Assembly (NCBI RefSeq): GCF_905147365.1
Contig: NC_056417.1
Coordinates: 11,244,501 to 11,308,500, forward strand
DNA from: Aricia agestis
Lineage: Eukaryota > Arthropoda > Insecta > Lepidoptera > Lycaenidae
Direction of reading: 5' to 3'
Length of the DNA: 64,000 nt
Shown: positions 10,159 to 22,417 of the stretch, piece after piece
Layout of the letters: each line of letters starts with the position of its first letter
Position numbering within the stretch: position 1 is the stretch's first letter
The notes under the pieces: model-generated
Database searches by the model: none
What the model saw: the letters and a program-made list of their open reading frames with translations, nothing else
What the model was told of the DNA's origin: nothing
Program-made: the position numbers and the translations under genes

Positions 10159-10402
10159 GTAATATACTGTACTTGGAAATCTTGAGGTACGCCTTAATTT
10201 AAGTAGCCTTTGAGTAGCCGTCGGATTTGCCAAAGAAAGTGATCGTACTAACCTTGGAGTAGATTACGACACTCAGACCGGTTACTTATCGCGAGCGGAC
10301 TTTATCTGAGCGGATTACTGGCGCGGAGTACTAGTTATGACACGTCACCATAACTACACTGAAGTAAAGTAAATAGTGTATAATCATCATTATTATCTTT
10401 GA

Positions 10403-10470
10403 GGTTGGCAACGCACTTGTGGTTTATCTAGCGTTGCGACTTGTGAGTTGTGAGTGTCCATGGTCGACGG
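10403..10470 (-). repeat. Fragment of the 330-bp poly(A)-ended repeat
   Basis: Pieces such as GGCAACGCACTTG and GAGTGTCCATGG match the middle of the complete copies at 10657, 15383 and 57046, with divergent sequence between them. Confidence 0.5.
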
Positions 10471-10656
10471 TTTGCTGACTAACCATTTAAAAACTAACGT
10501 CTCAACGATCTAGGCTTCATATTTTGCACTGCTACCCATGCTTAGCAACCATCTTTTAATCATCTTGCTGATTGTCTATCCAGCATATTAAATAAATATA
10601 TTTAAATGTATTCGATACAACTGTTGCATACATTCTAGAATGCAGATGTTTGTATG

Positions 10657-10974
10657 TTTTTTTTTTAATGAAAGACAAACGAGCAAACGGGTCACCTAAT
10701 GGAAAGCAACTTCCGTCGCCCATGGACACTCGCAGCATCAGAAGAGCTGCAGGTGCGTTGCCGGCCTTTTAAGAGGGAATAGGGTAATAGGGGAGGGTAG
10801 GGATGGGAAGGGAAGGGAATAGGGGAGGATAGGGAAGGGAATTGGGCCTCCGGTAAACTCACTCACTCGGCGAAACACAACGCAAGCTCTGTTTCACGCC
10901 GGTTTTCTGTGAGAACGTGGTATTTCTCCGGTCGAGCCGTCCCATTCGTGCCGAAGCATGGCTCTCCCACGTAT
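10657..10974 (-). mobile_element. SINE-like poly(A)-ended repeat, copy 1
   Basis: Starts with a T-run (the poly(A) tail read on the other strand), continues through a GGGAAGGG-rich stretch and ends in GGCTCTCCCACGTAT. Copies at 15383-15725 (+) and 57046-57372 (-) share the whole layout, so it is one dispersed family. It has no coding capacity. The poly(A) end implies copying by a LINE machinery; the family name is unknown to me. Confidence 0.8.
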
Positions 10975-11102
10975 GAAATTACGTACTACAATTTGATTTA
11001 AGACCTGTTGGGAATGACAGTCTTTCCAGACCTACACCCCTGTTCCAGTTCTGTCAAAAACTGACTGCAAAAGCCTGTTAATATTCTAGCATGTTGTGTT
11101 AT

Positions 11103-11348
11103 ACAGGGTGTAACAAAACTAAGTGATAATACTTTAGGGTGTGTATGGGTCTAACTTACTACAGTTTACTAAGTTACTTCTAAGTTCTATGTAGAATAAC
11201 TTTTTTCACCTTTGTGTGGAAAAAATCATGACGGGCGAACGCTTGCCCAATGCCCATACAAATCACAAAAAAAATGTTGCTCTTTCAATGCTGCTACTTC
11301 TACAGTGAACTTTATATAATCAACACACACACCTTTAAGTATTATTAC
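11103..11348. mobile_element. MITE family with ACAGGGTGTAAC ends, copy 1
   Basis: The left end ACAGGGTGTAACAAAAC is followed by AATACTTTAGGGTGTGTA; the right end carries CACACACCTTTAAGTATTA as its inverted partner and abuts the next MITE. Related copies lie at 38725-38955 and 62989-63253; they share an inner motif GCGCTGCTACTTTCAC or close variants. Confidence 0.7.
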
Positions 11349-11349
11349 T

Positions 11350-11481
11350 AAGGGCCTGTTTCACCACTTCCTGATAAGGCTATCCACCAATTAACTTGAC
11401 AGATCAAGTATGGAGAATCTGTCAAAAAAGTTGTGAATAGCCTATTAGGCACTTTATCAGAAAGTGGTGAAACAGGCCCTT
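11350..11481. mobile_element. Palindromic MITE (GGGCCTGTTTCACC family), copy 1
   Basis: Ends GGGCCTGTTTCACCACTTCC and its reverse complement enclose a second nested inverted segment, so almost the whole 130 bp folds on itself. Eight copies are scattered through the window (11350, 13896, 24022, 40656, 53436, 55330, 57412, 61139). Confidence 0.85.
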
Positions 11482-12170
11482 AGTATTGTTATACATACTT
11501 TGTATAACTAGTCCGACTCTAAATATTCGTTATTCGAGATTTCTAGCAGCGATTGACCAACCGGTTGTCGACCGTGGTTATTGCGATACCTGACTATACA
11601 ATTGACAATTACTTGCCCACTTGACGGACGGAGGCTCTCGTTGGTTAATTATCATTGAGGAGAGCTCAATAATAAAAGCATAAACTTATAATTATAAAGC
11701 TGAAGAGTTTAGAACGATTTTCATGCGATTTGTCGCAAAGCGTAGAACATTTGCGGAAAATGTATGGTTCTAGGCGAATTAAGCCGTGCCTAAAAATCTA
11801 GTATGTTATTAATCAAGTCACAAAGGTAATGCTATATTTTATTTATTGACTCTTTAAATAAAATCGGATCAGTGTTTTGGCGCTACCTGCGCTTAAAAAA
11901 ATACGGTATATTATGTACATGAATTTATTTTTGGCTTTTATATAGTTGGGTAAAAATATTAATTAAGGATTATAATCACCTTTTACGTGACACGTTTCAA
12001 ATCTAAATTGACCTAAACATTCCTTGCATTCCTAAAAGGTTTCAGCTGCGAATAAATAGAAATAGCACAATAAGCATTCTAAAACTCAACTCTATTATTC
12101 GATCGAGAGGCTAGGTGACCTAAATCGTGACCTACAAAACCTATTGACCGTCTAAATTTAATTGTCGCAG
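11482..12170. other. Intron or upstream DNA of the TEX2-like gene
   Basis: AT-rich sequence with no open frame or repeat that I could identify. It leads into the acceptor at 12169-12170. Confidence 0.5.
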
Positions 12171-15100
12171 GCAATGGAGCAAGAAATACCCCATCTGTAT
12201 AATACTGAGCGAGAAGGAGAAAATTCAAGTGCTAGAAAAGGAGAGCTCTACCAGTGAAAAGAAGTCTGAACTAGATAAGAAGATTAAGGAGGTTCTACCG
12301 GAAGCGGAGATAAATGACGTCAATACTAGTCCCGAAAAGAAGAAGAAGTTCGTATGGAGAAGAAGAGAAAAGAGGTAAGTTTTTAATAGATATACTGGGT
12401 GAATCTTGTTGTGTCATTTATAATTTGTATAAAGTTAATTATGAAGCTTTTATGGTTGAAAAGAATTATTGTTAAAATACACAAAGTATTTAATAAAATT
12501 TTTGCTTAGCTGAAAAGCGTTTCATACCTACCTGCAACTTATAATATTATACTTACTGCCTTACCATAATTATAATGTTCTTAACGTAATTTAATGCTTT
12601 TTTTTTGCAGTATACCGAACAGCGAAAATGAACCAGGGAGGGAAGGCTTACGGCATAGGATAGCCAGGAAAATACACAATAAAGGTGCTGATTAAAACTA
12701 TCTACATAATAAATAATGTTCATTATATAAAATAATATCAATTATTATTACTAAGTACATAATAAAATTATCACTAATTATACCAGCGTTATAACAATGT
12801 TTAAGCTAGTGTACTATCAGAGAAGTTGATTCCTATGCAAATCGGGGACCTAAGTAGTTTGGTCGCGTTACGTCAAACCCAGGAACAGGACCCAATTAAC
12901 ATGAATTGACATATTCGACCAAATAACGTTGGTCTGTCAATTGCATAGGAATCAACTTCCTCGATGGTACATTTTAAACATCTTATCTCTCGAAGTAATA
13001 AAGGTTACGTTTAACCTCTGTCTCATTAATTTTGTAAACAATAATACCTTCTGTCTTAAACTCTAATTTTGTAAAATTAGTTTCTTAGGTTTTTCGGTAG
13101 GAGTTTATCTTTTCAACATCTAGTCAACAGACAATCTTCTGACATATTTTCTCTGTAACCGAGCATTATTAGACTTTAAATAAAAATCTAACTTCCAAAT
13201 ATACTTATGTCTTTCTTCTTTTCATAGATAAGAAGACAGAAACTGCATCTACCAGTACAGAACCCGAACAGCCTGATAGATTATCACAAGAGGAAACAAT
13301 GATAGAGCTGGATGACGTCACAACAAAATCCGTAGCCAGTAAAGAGGACGAAGATGATATCGATGACAGCGAGATATCTAGGATAAAGGAGTTTCTAGAT
13401 GAAGCGGTAAGTTCGATTTTTAGACTTAAGGCTTCAGTCTCGAAATCAGCGGGCAGCGGAGCGGTGACGGCAGCGGCGCGCGGGCGGCGCGTTCCAATGT
13501 ATCCAATGATTTATGACACGCTACCGCGCTAGACGGCTTATCCATATAAATTTATACAATATTTACTGCCAGGCCCCGCTGCCAGCGGATTTCGAGACTG
13601 AAGCCTAAAACTCAAGTATCAATTAATTTGGAATATTTTGTCTACATTCCACCATGGAATATTTCCAAACGTGTCTGTCTGTTTATAACCTCTTCACGTT
13701 GAAAAGTCACGACACATAATATCGTATCGCTGTCGGTAACCAGGCATGAAGTTGGCTACGGCTAGGCGACACCGCGCTTACGGCTCGCCGACTACAGGCC
13801 GGCGTTTAAAACCAAACGAAGTGAGGCGATTATGTTACGACTCCGATTAGTGTGCGTTACAGTAGGAAGTTTTATACAAACAACTTATAATATTTAGGGG
13901 CTGTTTCACCATTTTCTGATAATTGCCGGATAGGCTATGTACAACTTATCTGATACATACTCTATAGTCTATACTGTATCTGTCAAATAAGTTGTGTATA
14001 GCATTCAAATTCAAATTCATTTATTTTTGCGTATGTGTGTTACAATAATTTAGGTCTTATATTTGATATTAGGTTCAACACATAGGCCTTTGTTGGCATG
14101 CAAAATTAACAATAGAGCATATCCCGAACTTATCGGGAAGTGGTGAAACGAGCTGTAGTTACAGATATTATGTATTTAGGACCTGTTTTAACCACAAGAA
14201 ATGATGATGACAGGAACAAGAGGAGGGGGCAGAGAGCCAGGCGGAGGGGGAGTGGAGCGTGCACGTCAGACCGTCCACCGACAGACACGCCCGCCTGTTC
14301 CTGTTCACGCGCACCGGCCGGGACAAGCACGACTGGTGAGTGACGATGATGATGATTATGATGGTGATGATGACACATCTGAGAGCAGTTACATGTGTTT
14401 CGCTTTTGATTGCTGTTTTGTTTACTACCATTGTAATACAAGTTACAACACAGAGAGAATATGCCACTTACTAAAGTGGCATATTCTCTGTGTGTTGTAC
14501 TACGTACTACATACTAATGTAGTGTGTAGTGGCATATCATTCGGCATGTTTTCTGAAAGTGGCGTATTATTTTGCTACTGAACCTTTTGGAATTTTCTAT
14601 TAATAAGGCAAATGCCACTGTCGAGTGTAATCGATATTGGCATATAATTCGACGTGTTTTGTCAAAGTGTCATAATAATTACAATTTTCCCTATTTCTTA
14701 GGTACCGTCGACTCCTGACGGCAGTTTCGGAGGCGAACGCGTCAGCGGAGTCGTCAGCAGCCGATGACAACAAGTCTGTCAATGAGGAAACCAAAGATGG
14801 CATTGAAATGGGTGCTTACAAACTCGCAGAGAAAGACACCGTGTCGTTTGCTAAGGTATTTTACGCCTTATTTTATTGCATAGATACATTGTTCCGTTGC
14901 GTTGAATTTTCTGATTGTATGCCAAATTCGCATTGCGGCGGCGAGATTCCTTTGTGTTGAGAGTCCCAACGCATCATCTACCGACCCTCGAGAAGGAGGA
15001 GTTCTGGCCGATCGGAGTCGTCTACAGGAGGTTCCGAGGACGACTTCCGAACACGTCGCAGACAATACGTGTTTAGTGTTAGTTTTAGTATAATTCTATG

Positions 15101-18100
15101 TATGTTAGTATATAATATGGGCCAAGATGCCTGAATTAAAATAATAAATAAATAAAAAATTTAAAAAAATCTCACTCGTCTTTAGTCTTTCACCCACTAT
15201 ATTTTTTTTTGCCGTCATTCTGTCAAAACATTGAACGACAACGCAACGCATCAATGTGACATAATGACTATGAATGCAAAACGCTGCGACAAAACTTCGA
15301 TACCGTACGGAATAAGCAATAGAGCTTTGGTCGTGCAGAAAAAAAGCAAAGAGTTTATACTTTATGCCGCTAAACATTTTTATACGTGGGAGAGCCATGC
15401 TTCGGCACGAATGGGCCGGCTCGACCGGATAAATACCACGTTCTCACAGAAAACCGGCGTGAAACAGCGCTTGCGCTGTGTTTCGCCGAGTGAGTGAGTT
15501 TACCGGAGGCCCAATCCCCTAACCCCTACCCTATTCCCTTCCCTACCCTCAACTATTCCCTTCCCTTCCCTTCCCTACACTCCCCTATTACCCTATTCCC
15601 TCTTAAAAGGCCGGCAACGCACTTGCAGCTCTTCTGATGCTGCGAGTGTCCATGGGCGACGGAAGTTGCTTTCCATCAGATGACCCGTTTGCTCATTTGC
15701 CCCCTTATTTCATAAAAAAAAAAAACATTAATCCTGTTGAATACAAAAGAGATAGGCCGTCGAAATATCGATTTTTTATTCAAAACCTTTGTTTTTCAGA
15801 ATAAGAACAACGAGTCGAGTTCAGAGGGTGTGACGATAAACGCGACGCCAACACACTCCTCCAGCTTCGAGTCCTACGAGAAAACATTTTTGCCCTACCT
15901 ACTGAAGGTTATAGAGGTGAGTTTTGAACTGAAAGTCCTCCTCGCCCACACGTCGCGCGACCCGGTCGATTGCATCCGTCAGCACTTCCTATTAATTCAT
16001 ATAAAGCAGTGGGACGGCGGTCTCGCGTCGCGGTCGTCTTGATTCGAATGCTATCTTAAGCTGCAGCAAAGCGACGCGACACTTCATGTTTAATAATACT
16101 GATGTTTTGTGCATAGCGTCGCTGTAGCGTAGTTTGAGTTTGAGTTGAGTATGAGAATAAAATAAAAATATTACATAAAATTATTGTAGTGTCACGAAGT
16201 ACTGACAAGAAATACATCGGACGTTGGTACGACATGCCAGATGAAACGTTCGCCGTCGGAGAGGTCGGAGCGATCGAGCAAAAAGAAGAAGAGGAAAAGT
16301 GTTAGCATAAAACAAATTTAAAATCAATAATATGTAGTTTAGTACCAATTGTAAAGAGTTTAGTTACTTACAGTTACTAGTGTATACTATATAACAATAA
16401 GAAGTGACATACACACAGTACATAGTTATTTGATATATCTTTTCTCTTCTTCTTTCTCTTTTTCTTTTGGCCAACGCTAAGATTCACTTGCATAGAAACC
16501 ACGAAGTAAAATATTAGAAGATATAACTATTTGACTAAAATATAGCATAGTTAGAAGATATAAGTATTTGACTAACACATTGTGACTTTTATATCGTGAC
16601 ATTAGCTGTAACCATGATAAACATCCTACATAAAATATTATTTACTAATATCCTTATTCACTATTCATGACTTTATTTCAGTCGGAATGTCTACCACCGG
16701 AATGCGCGTGTCGCAAGCTGGCGGCGGAGGTGTCGTGGCTAAACACGCTTGTCGCGCGCGTCATGTTCGACGTGTCGCGCGACCCCTACACTGTCGCGCG
16801 ACTGCAGGCCAAGATACAACGGAAGTTGCATACGCTCAAGGTGGGAGTTATGACTTATTGGTATAAAGTTAACAAGTGACTTGTTTATCCAAAACCCCAA
16901 TTGATATTGCTCGCTTGCCAATATTTCTTAACGATAAAAAAGGTGCGTCTCGGGACGCCTGACTGAAATGATAACACAATCTAGACAGACTGGTCCCATA
17001 ACGCGTTATGTAACAAAGTATTTCATCCTACCGTAAGAAGTTATCACTTCAAAATTAGTAGTAGTATAAAGATCTCAGCGGATCACTTTCGCTCTCTTAG
17101 GGCCGCGCTACACCGGAATGGCAGCGGCGAGGCGAACACTTTCAGTGTCATATGATTTTAAACTTTATCTTCATTATTGTAATACATAGTATCGCTTGAG
17201 AAATCGCAGCAGCAACGCTTTGAGCAGCCACGGGCGGCCGTAGATTGTTCAAGCGATACTATGACGTATACAATAATGAAGATAAAGTTTAAAATCATAT
17301 GACACTGAAAGTGCTCGCCTCGCCGCTGCCATTCCGGTGTAGCGCGTCCCTTATTATTCATGGACTAACAGACGCTGATAAACACACACTACTTATATGC
17401 GGCCATTGCGTGCGTGCGTCAAGCATACGTTTAACGATTTGATGTAGATCGCATGCGAACTTTATTTTCTTCTATATTTTATTTTATGGTTTTTTCAGTT
17501 ACCATCATTCATGAGTCCACTAGCTGTCACCAAACTGACACTAGCGGGCTGCCCGATCGTGCGGCGCGTGCGAGCGGCGGCGGCGGACGAGCGCGGGCTG
17601 TGGTTACACGCGGACGTCAGCTACGCGGGCGGCGCCAGCATCACCATACTCACCCAGATCAACCTCATGAAGCTGAAGGAGAAGAGTAAGTGTCTATGTA
17701 GTCATGAGTCCGCTAGATGTCACCGAGTTGACACTAGCGGGCTGCCCGCTGGAGCGTCACGTGCGAAAAGTTAATTTATTCTAAGAAATGTTGATTATTT
17801 TGGCAACATTGTTGACGATAATAATATTCATAAGCTTGTCAACTCGTTCCTAGCTATTTAGCTAGTCGACCATGTTTAAGTATTGACTAAATATCCGCTA
17901 TCTAGTCTAAAGTCTTATATAATTCTATCTAGCCTTGCTTAGCCTCTATAAAAAGTGTTATATTCCAGGCACAACATTGGATGGTCAGTCAGAAGAGAGC
18001 GAAGATGAGGAACCGCAGAAGGAAGTGACCATGTCGCCCGTCAAAGGCATTTCTACTGAGAAACAGCTTAGGGTGAGTTTTTTTATACACTCCTAGGAAA

Positions 18101-21100
18101 GATATACATAATGTGTTTTAAGTGATACTTTCATTATTATATTTAGCATAGTTAAAAATTATGTTATTACCATTATTTTATTACCATTTATTATCAGACT
18201 TTAACATGCAAGATTTTCATTATGCGTCTGACTTCGCGTACGTAAAGTACGTACGTATACGCAATACGTATACGTTAGAGCATTTATACGTCCATGTAAT
18301 ATCTATGTTATCTTCATATCCATTATCTTTGGCTTATAGGGACTATAGAAAATCGTAAGCGACCTTTTGTTATGTTGTAAGAAAGAAAATATTATTTATA
18401 TATCTACAGAAACGCAAGCCAGCGATATTCGACTCAGACATGGAGGACTCGGCGGAGTCGAGCAGCGACGACGAGAGCCCGCCCGTACAGCCCGTAGACA
18501 GCGCTGAGAACATGCTGCCCGCTGACTCCGCGTGAGTATTTTAGGCTGTACAGCAGGGGTTCCCAAACTTATTTTGTCTACTGCCCACTTCAAGAAAAAA
18601 ATATGTTTTAGCGCCCTCCATTGTTTCAATTTAAACTGCATCCATATGAAGTGAAATTACAAATCACCCCCGAAGCCCATGCTTGGGGGCTGATTTGTAC
18701 TCTACACAATGCCCCAATTTTTTTTCTGGGTCCCACACCCCCTTTAGACCTTCAGCGCCCGCGGGGAGGGGGGGGGGGGGGGGCGTTATCGGCCACTTTG
18801 GGAAAGGCTGCTGTACAGTAATATATTTGAAATAGATGAGTAATTAAAACATCTTAGTATAGTGTCACACGATGAATAAACGATACGAAGCGCTCTTTAA
18901 ACGTGACACTATTTGTAGCGAGAAGTCTCTTACTCTTCCTGAAAGCAGCGTAACGTTGTGTCGCTGCAGCGTCGACGCTCCGACGTTTTATAAACATGTA
19001 TCATTTATTGGCACATTGTCGTTGTCCTAAAGGTGGGGTTTTCTATTGACCATTGTGCGTGTAAACTACTAAACAATACAGTTGTAGACCGTGGTTTAAT
19101 TATTTAATTTATTTTAGATCGACCACTGGCGAGGGAAGCTCAAAAAAGAAGTTCCTACGTATGGTGGACAAAATAGCAACGAATAAGTATTTCCAACAGG
19201 TAAGACTGTGTAATATAATAAATAAATAGTAATGAAATATAATAAATAATATCTGATGTCATTCTGAGTGACAGCTGTTTCGCAACGACAATTATTCTAC
19301 TATTCTACTAGGATTATTAGGTGTTAGCGCGTGGATGATATTGTTAAGAGAGAGTGAGTGTGAAACAGTTACCTCTCAAGAACAACGTGTTAAGATGGCG
19401 TTAGTTCTGATTTTGGCCACGAGTGAAAAAAGTCTCTAAATACTAGTCTACTGATTTGGAAATGTTAACAGTACCTTGCTCTAGTATATGCCATTTAATT
19501 AATGAGGTTTTAAATAACTTTTGCTACTACCCTCAGGTGACAGAATACAAGTACGTGAAGCGCGGCATGGAAGCGCTGTCGAACACGGACATCAAGCTGC
19601 AGCTAGAGCTTGTGGGACTGGACGGCACGCTCGCCATCAACGTGCCGCCGCCGCCGCACGACCGGATATGGCTCGGGTGAGTGTACCCCCGGTGACAGTT
19701 CAACACGGACATCAAGCTGCAGCTGGAGCTGGTGGGACTGGACGGCACGCTCGCCATCAACGTGCCGCCGCCGCCGCATGAGCGGATATGGCTCGGGTGA
19801 GTGTACCCCCGGTGACAGTACAACACGGACATCAAGCTGCAGCTGGAGCTGGTGGAACTGGACGGCTCGCTCGCCATCAACGTGCCGCCGCCGCCGCACG
19901 ACCGGATATGGCTCGAGTGAGTGTACCCCCGGTGACAGTACAACACGGACATCAAACTGCAGCTGGAGCTGGTGGGACTGGACGGCACGGCTCAGGTGAC
20001 AGTAGAGCGATTGTCCTCTTAGAACTTAAAGACAGCGTAAACCAACTAGGCCCCAAAAGACGAGACCGCACTAAGCGACGCTACAGCGAAGCGCCCAGAT
20101 ACCACGACCGTATGTCTCGGAACAGCTATTGTCATCACAGTTACTATAGTTTGTGCGTTTTAGACCCAATTTCACCAACCTCTGTTTGTTAAATTCTAAC
20201 AAGGCATTACTTAACGGACCTTGGAAAATTAAACAGACTGTTAAAATACTTATGTCCCACAGTAAAAATTTTACAGCGGATTAGTAAATGCAATGTTAAG
20301 TGAACAACGAGTGAACAACTATCAATTCGTTCATTCTTGTTATAACGCGACGAAATTGCAATGTACAATATTAATACGACATGTTTGCTGCAATGTGTCA
20401 CTTTCTTCCATAGTAGTATAATAGTAGACAATGCGACCAAATTAAAATATCACTGATCGCATACATTTGTTACTCTATAATAGTTCTTCTTAATTTATCA
20501 AGTTAATAATTATTATCTGTCAAAGCTGAAAACATGAATCATAATACAAACTTTTATTTACATATTTCGGTTTGGTAATTTTGATACAAGTTAGTATATT
20601 TGCAATGTCAAGGAAAATCCGAAGGCTGAATTTTTGGCAAAGTGAAAATAAATAATTATTCATAACTATGAAAATAATTAATAATAAGGACGTAGCGGAA
20701 ACATGGCGGAAAGACTCAAAAGTCAAAACAGATTCTTTTATTGATATTGCATATTATTGTCTTTGAAAGTTGTTATTTTGACTCATCTAACAGCCTGTTA
20801 AATATTTAACGGACCTCCATAGCAGGAAATAAATTTAACACCGTGTTAGGTGATTTAACATGACATTAGGGCATGGTGGAACGCTCGATAGCTCTAACAG
20901 GCCATTAACTGATTTAACAAGCCATTATTTATTTAACATTGTTTGATGAAACTGGGTCTTAAGATGATATGTACCATCGAGGAAGTTGATTCCTATGCAA
21001 TTGACAGACAAATTGGTCGAATATGTCAATTCAATGTTAATTGTGATCTGTCAGCTGGGTTTAACGTAACGCAACCAAACTATTTAGGTCCCCGATTTGC

Positions 21101-21884
21101 ATAGGAATCAACTTCTCTGATAGTACATGTGACACATTATAATTGACAATAGTAGGGAAGTTACCTAACAAAAATTAATCGATAATTTTAAAAATTTCGA
21201 ATCACTTCGTAAAGGAATTGCAATCGAAATTATCGATTTCGTACTGACATTTCAGTGGTGCCGGCGATTTAAGATGGCCGCCCTTTTTTATCGATTTGAT
21301 TTCGATTCAACAGAGTCAATCTCTATTGACATAAGTTCCGTTTCATGCATCTGACATTTTGCAAATGTTTTCGTAACAATAATTTTATACTCCTATTTCA
21401 CAGTTAATATTTATAATTTTATGTTAATAAGTTAGCATTTAGCAACTTTTCATTTTTATTCATTTACAATTATAGGAAACATTTGTTTTTGTAGATGGAA
21501 TATAATTATATTTTTTTCTTGTAAAAAAAATTCGTAGCAAGGAATATAAGAATTGTCACCCATATCATCTTAAAACGCACAAACTATAATAGCAAAGACA
21601 GCGGCTAATCCCTTTTCCATGCTGTTTTTGCTGCCTAGCCAAAGCTTTCTTATTTCATTAGCTAGCATTAAAATATTTATGCAATTTTTTTCAGCTTCGT
21701 AACCAACCCGCAACTGGTGCTAAAAGCGCGGCCGGCGGTCGGCGCGCGTACGCTGCGATTCGCTCACATCACCAACTGGATAGAACAGAAGCTGACCAGG
21801 GAGTTCGAGAAGGTGCTCGTCATACCCAACATGGAGGACTTCATCGTTGATGTCATGACACCCACGCCCGTTGAATTTGAATAA
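12171..21884 (+). CDS. TEX2: TEX2-like SMP-domain lipid-transfer protein, C-terminal 610 aa, 13 exons
   Basis: TEX2/Nvj2 family proteins sit in the ER membrane and move lipids at contact sites through an SMP domain. Exons: 12171-12374, 12611-12684, 13228-13406, 14214-14335, 14702-14855, 15800-15916, 16682-16840, 17499-17685, 17969-18072, 18410-18531, 19118-19199, 19537-19676, 21695-21884. All junctions are AG/GT, all phases agree, and the joined frame stays open to TAA at 21882-21884. The PH-like part includes QWSKKYPICIIL and RLFLFTRTGRDKHDW, the last Trp codon split by an intron. The SMP domain begins at WLNTLVARVMFD (exon 7) and runs through FLRMVDKIATNKYF, LAINVPPPPHDRIW and NWIEQKLTREFEKV, separated by an acidic Ser-rich linker (exons 9-10). 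The first visible exon starts in mid-codon; the N-terminus with the membrane segments was not found. The second exon's donor (GTGCTG) is weak. Family assignment rests on remembered TEX2 motifs. Confidence 0.9.
12811..12970. mobile_element. 160-bp inverted-repeat MITE (GTACTATCAGAGAAG family), copy 1
   Basis: Ends GTACTATCAGAGAAGTTGAT and its near reverse complement (ATCAACTTCCTCGATGGTAC). Related copies lie at 20971-21126, 40415-40576 and 41605-41767. The arms are about 30 bp. This copy is in TEX2 intron 2. Confidence 0.85.
13896..14156. mobile_element. Palindromic MITE copy 2, split by an insertion
   Basis: The GGGGCTGTTTCACC end and the matching right end AAGTGGTGAAACGAGCT are present, but about 125 bp of unrelated DNA (roughly 14006-14128, beginning TTCAAATTCAAATTCATTT) interrupts the right arm. 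That insert resembles the tail of a non-LTR retroposon. The MITE lies only some 60 bases before a TEX2 acceptor. Confidence 0.65.
14445..14498. repeat. Near-perfect 25-bp hairpin in TEX2 intron 4
   Basis: Arms 14445-14469 and 14474-14498 match with one mismatch around the loop ACTA; the arm contains GAATATGCCACTT. Confidence 0.85.
14880..15165 (+). mobile_element. Possible truncated non-LTR retrotransposon tail
   Basis: A short open stretch (14902-15093, GC-richer than its surroundings) is followed by AATAAATAAATAAAAAA at 15146-15162, as at the 3' end of a 5'-truncated LINE. It lies wholly inside TEX2 intron 5, starting just after the donor. No diagnostic domain is visible, so a decayed exon or chance frame remains possible. 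Confidence 0.35.
15383..15725 (+). mobile_element. SINE-like poly(A)-ended repeat, copy 2
   Basis: The best forward-oriented copy: begins ACGTGGGAGAGCCATGC, has a CCCTTCCCTACCCT-rich middle, then AGGCCGGCAACGCACTTGC, and ends in a run of A at 15713-15725. It ends about 75 bases before the sixth TEX2 exon. Confidence 0.85.
17100..17350. mobile_element. Fold-back MITE with TTA target duplication
   Basis: Arms of about 100 bp (GCGCTACACCGGAATGGCAG and its complement) fold over the full 251 bp. TTA flanks it on both sides (17097-17099 and 17351-17353), as for PIF/Harbinger-type elements. It lies in TEX2 intron 7. Confidence 0.8.
18554..18810. mobile_element. hAT-type MITE, 257 bp, with 8-bp target duplication
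   Basis: Begins CAGGGGTTCCCAAACTT and ends CACTTTGGGAAAGGCTG, inverted ends of about 16 bp with a few mismatches. The exact 8-bp duplication CTGTACAG is at 18546-18553 and 18811-18818. It contains a long G-run near 18768-18783. It lies in TEX2 intron 10. Confidence 0.85.
19582..20001 (+). repeat. 120-bp tandem repeat of TEX2 exon 12 and its splice donor
   Basis: Units start at 19582, 19702, 19822 and 19942 (period exactly 120). Unit 1 is the 3' part of exon 12 plus the first intron bases. Units 2 and 3 repeat it with a handful of substitutions; unit 4 has an internal deletion after GACGGCACG. Each unit keeps an AG (GGTGACAG) before the exon-like part. Units 2 and 3 also keep a GTGAGT donor after it, so 19699-19796 and 19819-19916 are 98-base exon-like segments with the same entry and exit phase as exon 12. 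Confidence 0.95.
20163..20958. mobile_element. 796-bp MITE with TTA target duplication, nested
   Basis: Ends GACCCAATTTCACCAA and TTGATGAAACTGGGTC are inverted. TTA occurs on both sides (20160-20162 and 20959-20961), and the empty site can be read from the other arm of the host element. PIF/Harbinger-like by duplication; no transposase frame is present. Confidence 0.85.
20971..21126. mobile_element. 160-bp inverted-repeat MITE, copy 2
   Basis: Starts GTACCATCGAGGAAGTTGAT and ends in CTGATAGTAC, the opposite orientation to the copy at 12811. It is inserted in the outer fold-back element. Confidence 0.85.
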
Positions 21885-22004
21885 GGTACTATAGAATACT
21901 ATAGATATTGATAGATATGAACCGTGAGAGATCGAAATAAGCGATTTGTTACTGATACATCCGATATACTGACCAATAACGCTCGTGGTAAGTGGTGGTA
22001 AATA

Positions 22005-22144
22005 GGGGCCGTACCACAAAACCGTTTTGAGACTTAAACGAACGAATCGAATTGCTGCGTCCTTCTCTAACAACGTTTGTTTGAGCAGGATGTGGCATTC
22101 CGAATCGATCGTTTGAGTCTCAAAACGGTTTCGTGGTAGGCCTC
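22005..22144. mobile_element. MITE with GGGGCCGTACCAC ends, copy 1
   Basis: An inverted-repeat element of about 140 bp including AAACCGTTTTGAGAC and its complement. It lies 120 bases after the TEX2 stop codon, so probably in the 3' UTR. A second copy is at 55182-55329. Confidence 0.75.
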
Positions 22145-22417
22145 CTGTACCGAAACGAAAATGGGAGATTCGACAAAATCATGCAACATTTATGCTGCTT
22201 CGTGCCCTGTTCTACTTGATATGCATCAAACAGCATAATACGAATATACGTGAAACGAAAGAGTTATAGTTTTATAAGTCAGAACATTCGACTGAATGAA
22301 CGAAAAATAGAATCGAGGCACTGAAAGTAGTTAGCGGCGCAGTAAAGCACTGGCAGAACACAATAATATCTATTTGTTATAATATTTCCGGTGTTTAACA
22401 ATTTTATCTATTGTACC

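Larger units (their letters stand above)
20142..21592. mobile_element. Old fold-back element carrying two nested MITEs
   Basis: CTATAGTTTGTGCGTTTTA (from about 20144) together with AGATGATAT (20962-20970) is the reverse complement of 21562-21589. Removing the inserted MITE at 20163-20958 restores the continuous arm, which gives the order of insertion. The remaining interior is AT-rich and non-coding. Confidence 0.7.

Noticed and set aside
13299..13532. 77-codon plus-strand frame as a gene
   Set aside because: Its first half is the third visible TEX2 exon; the rest is read-through past the donor at 13407.
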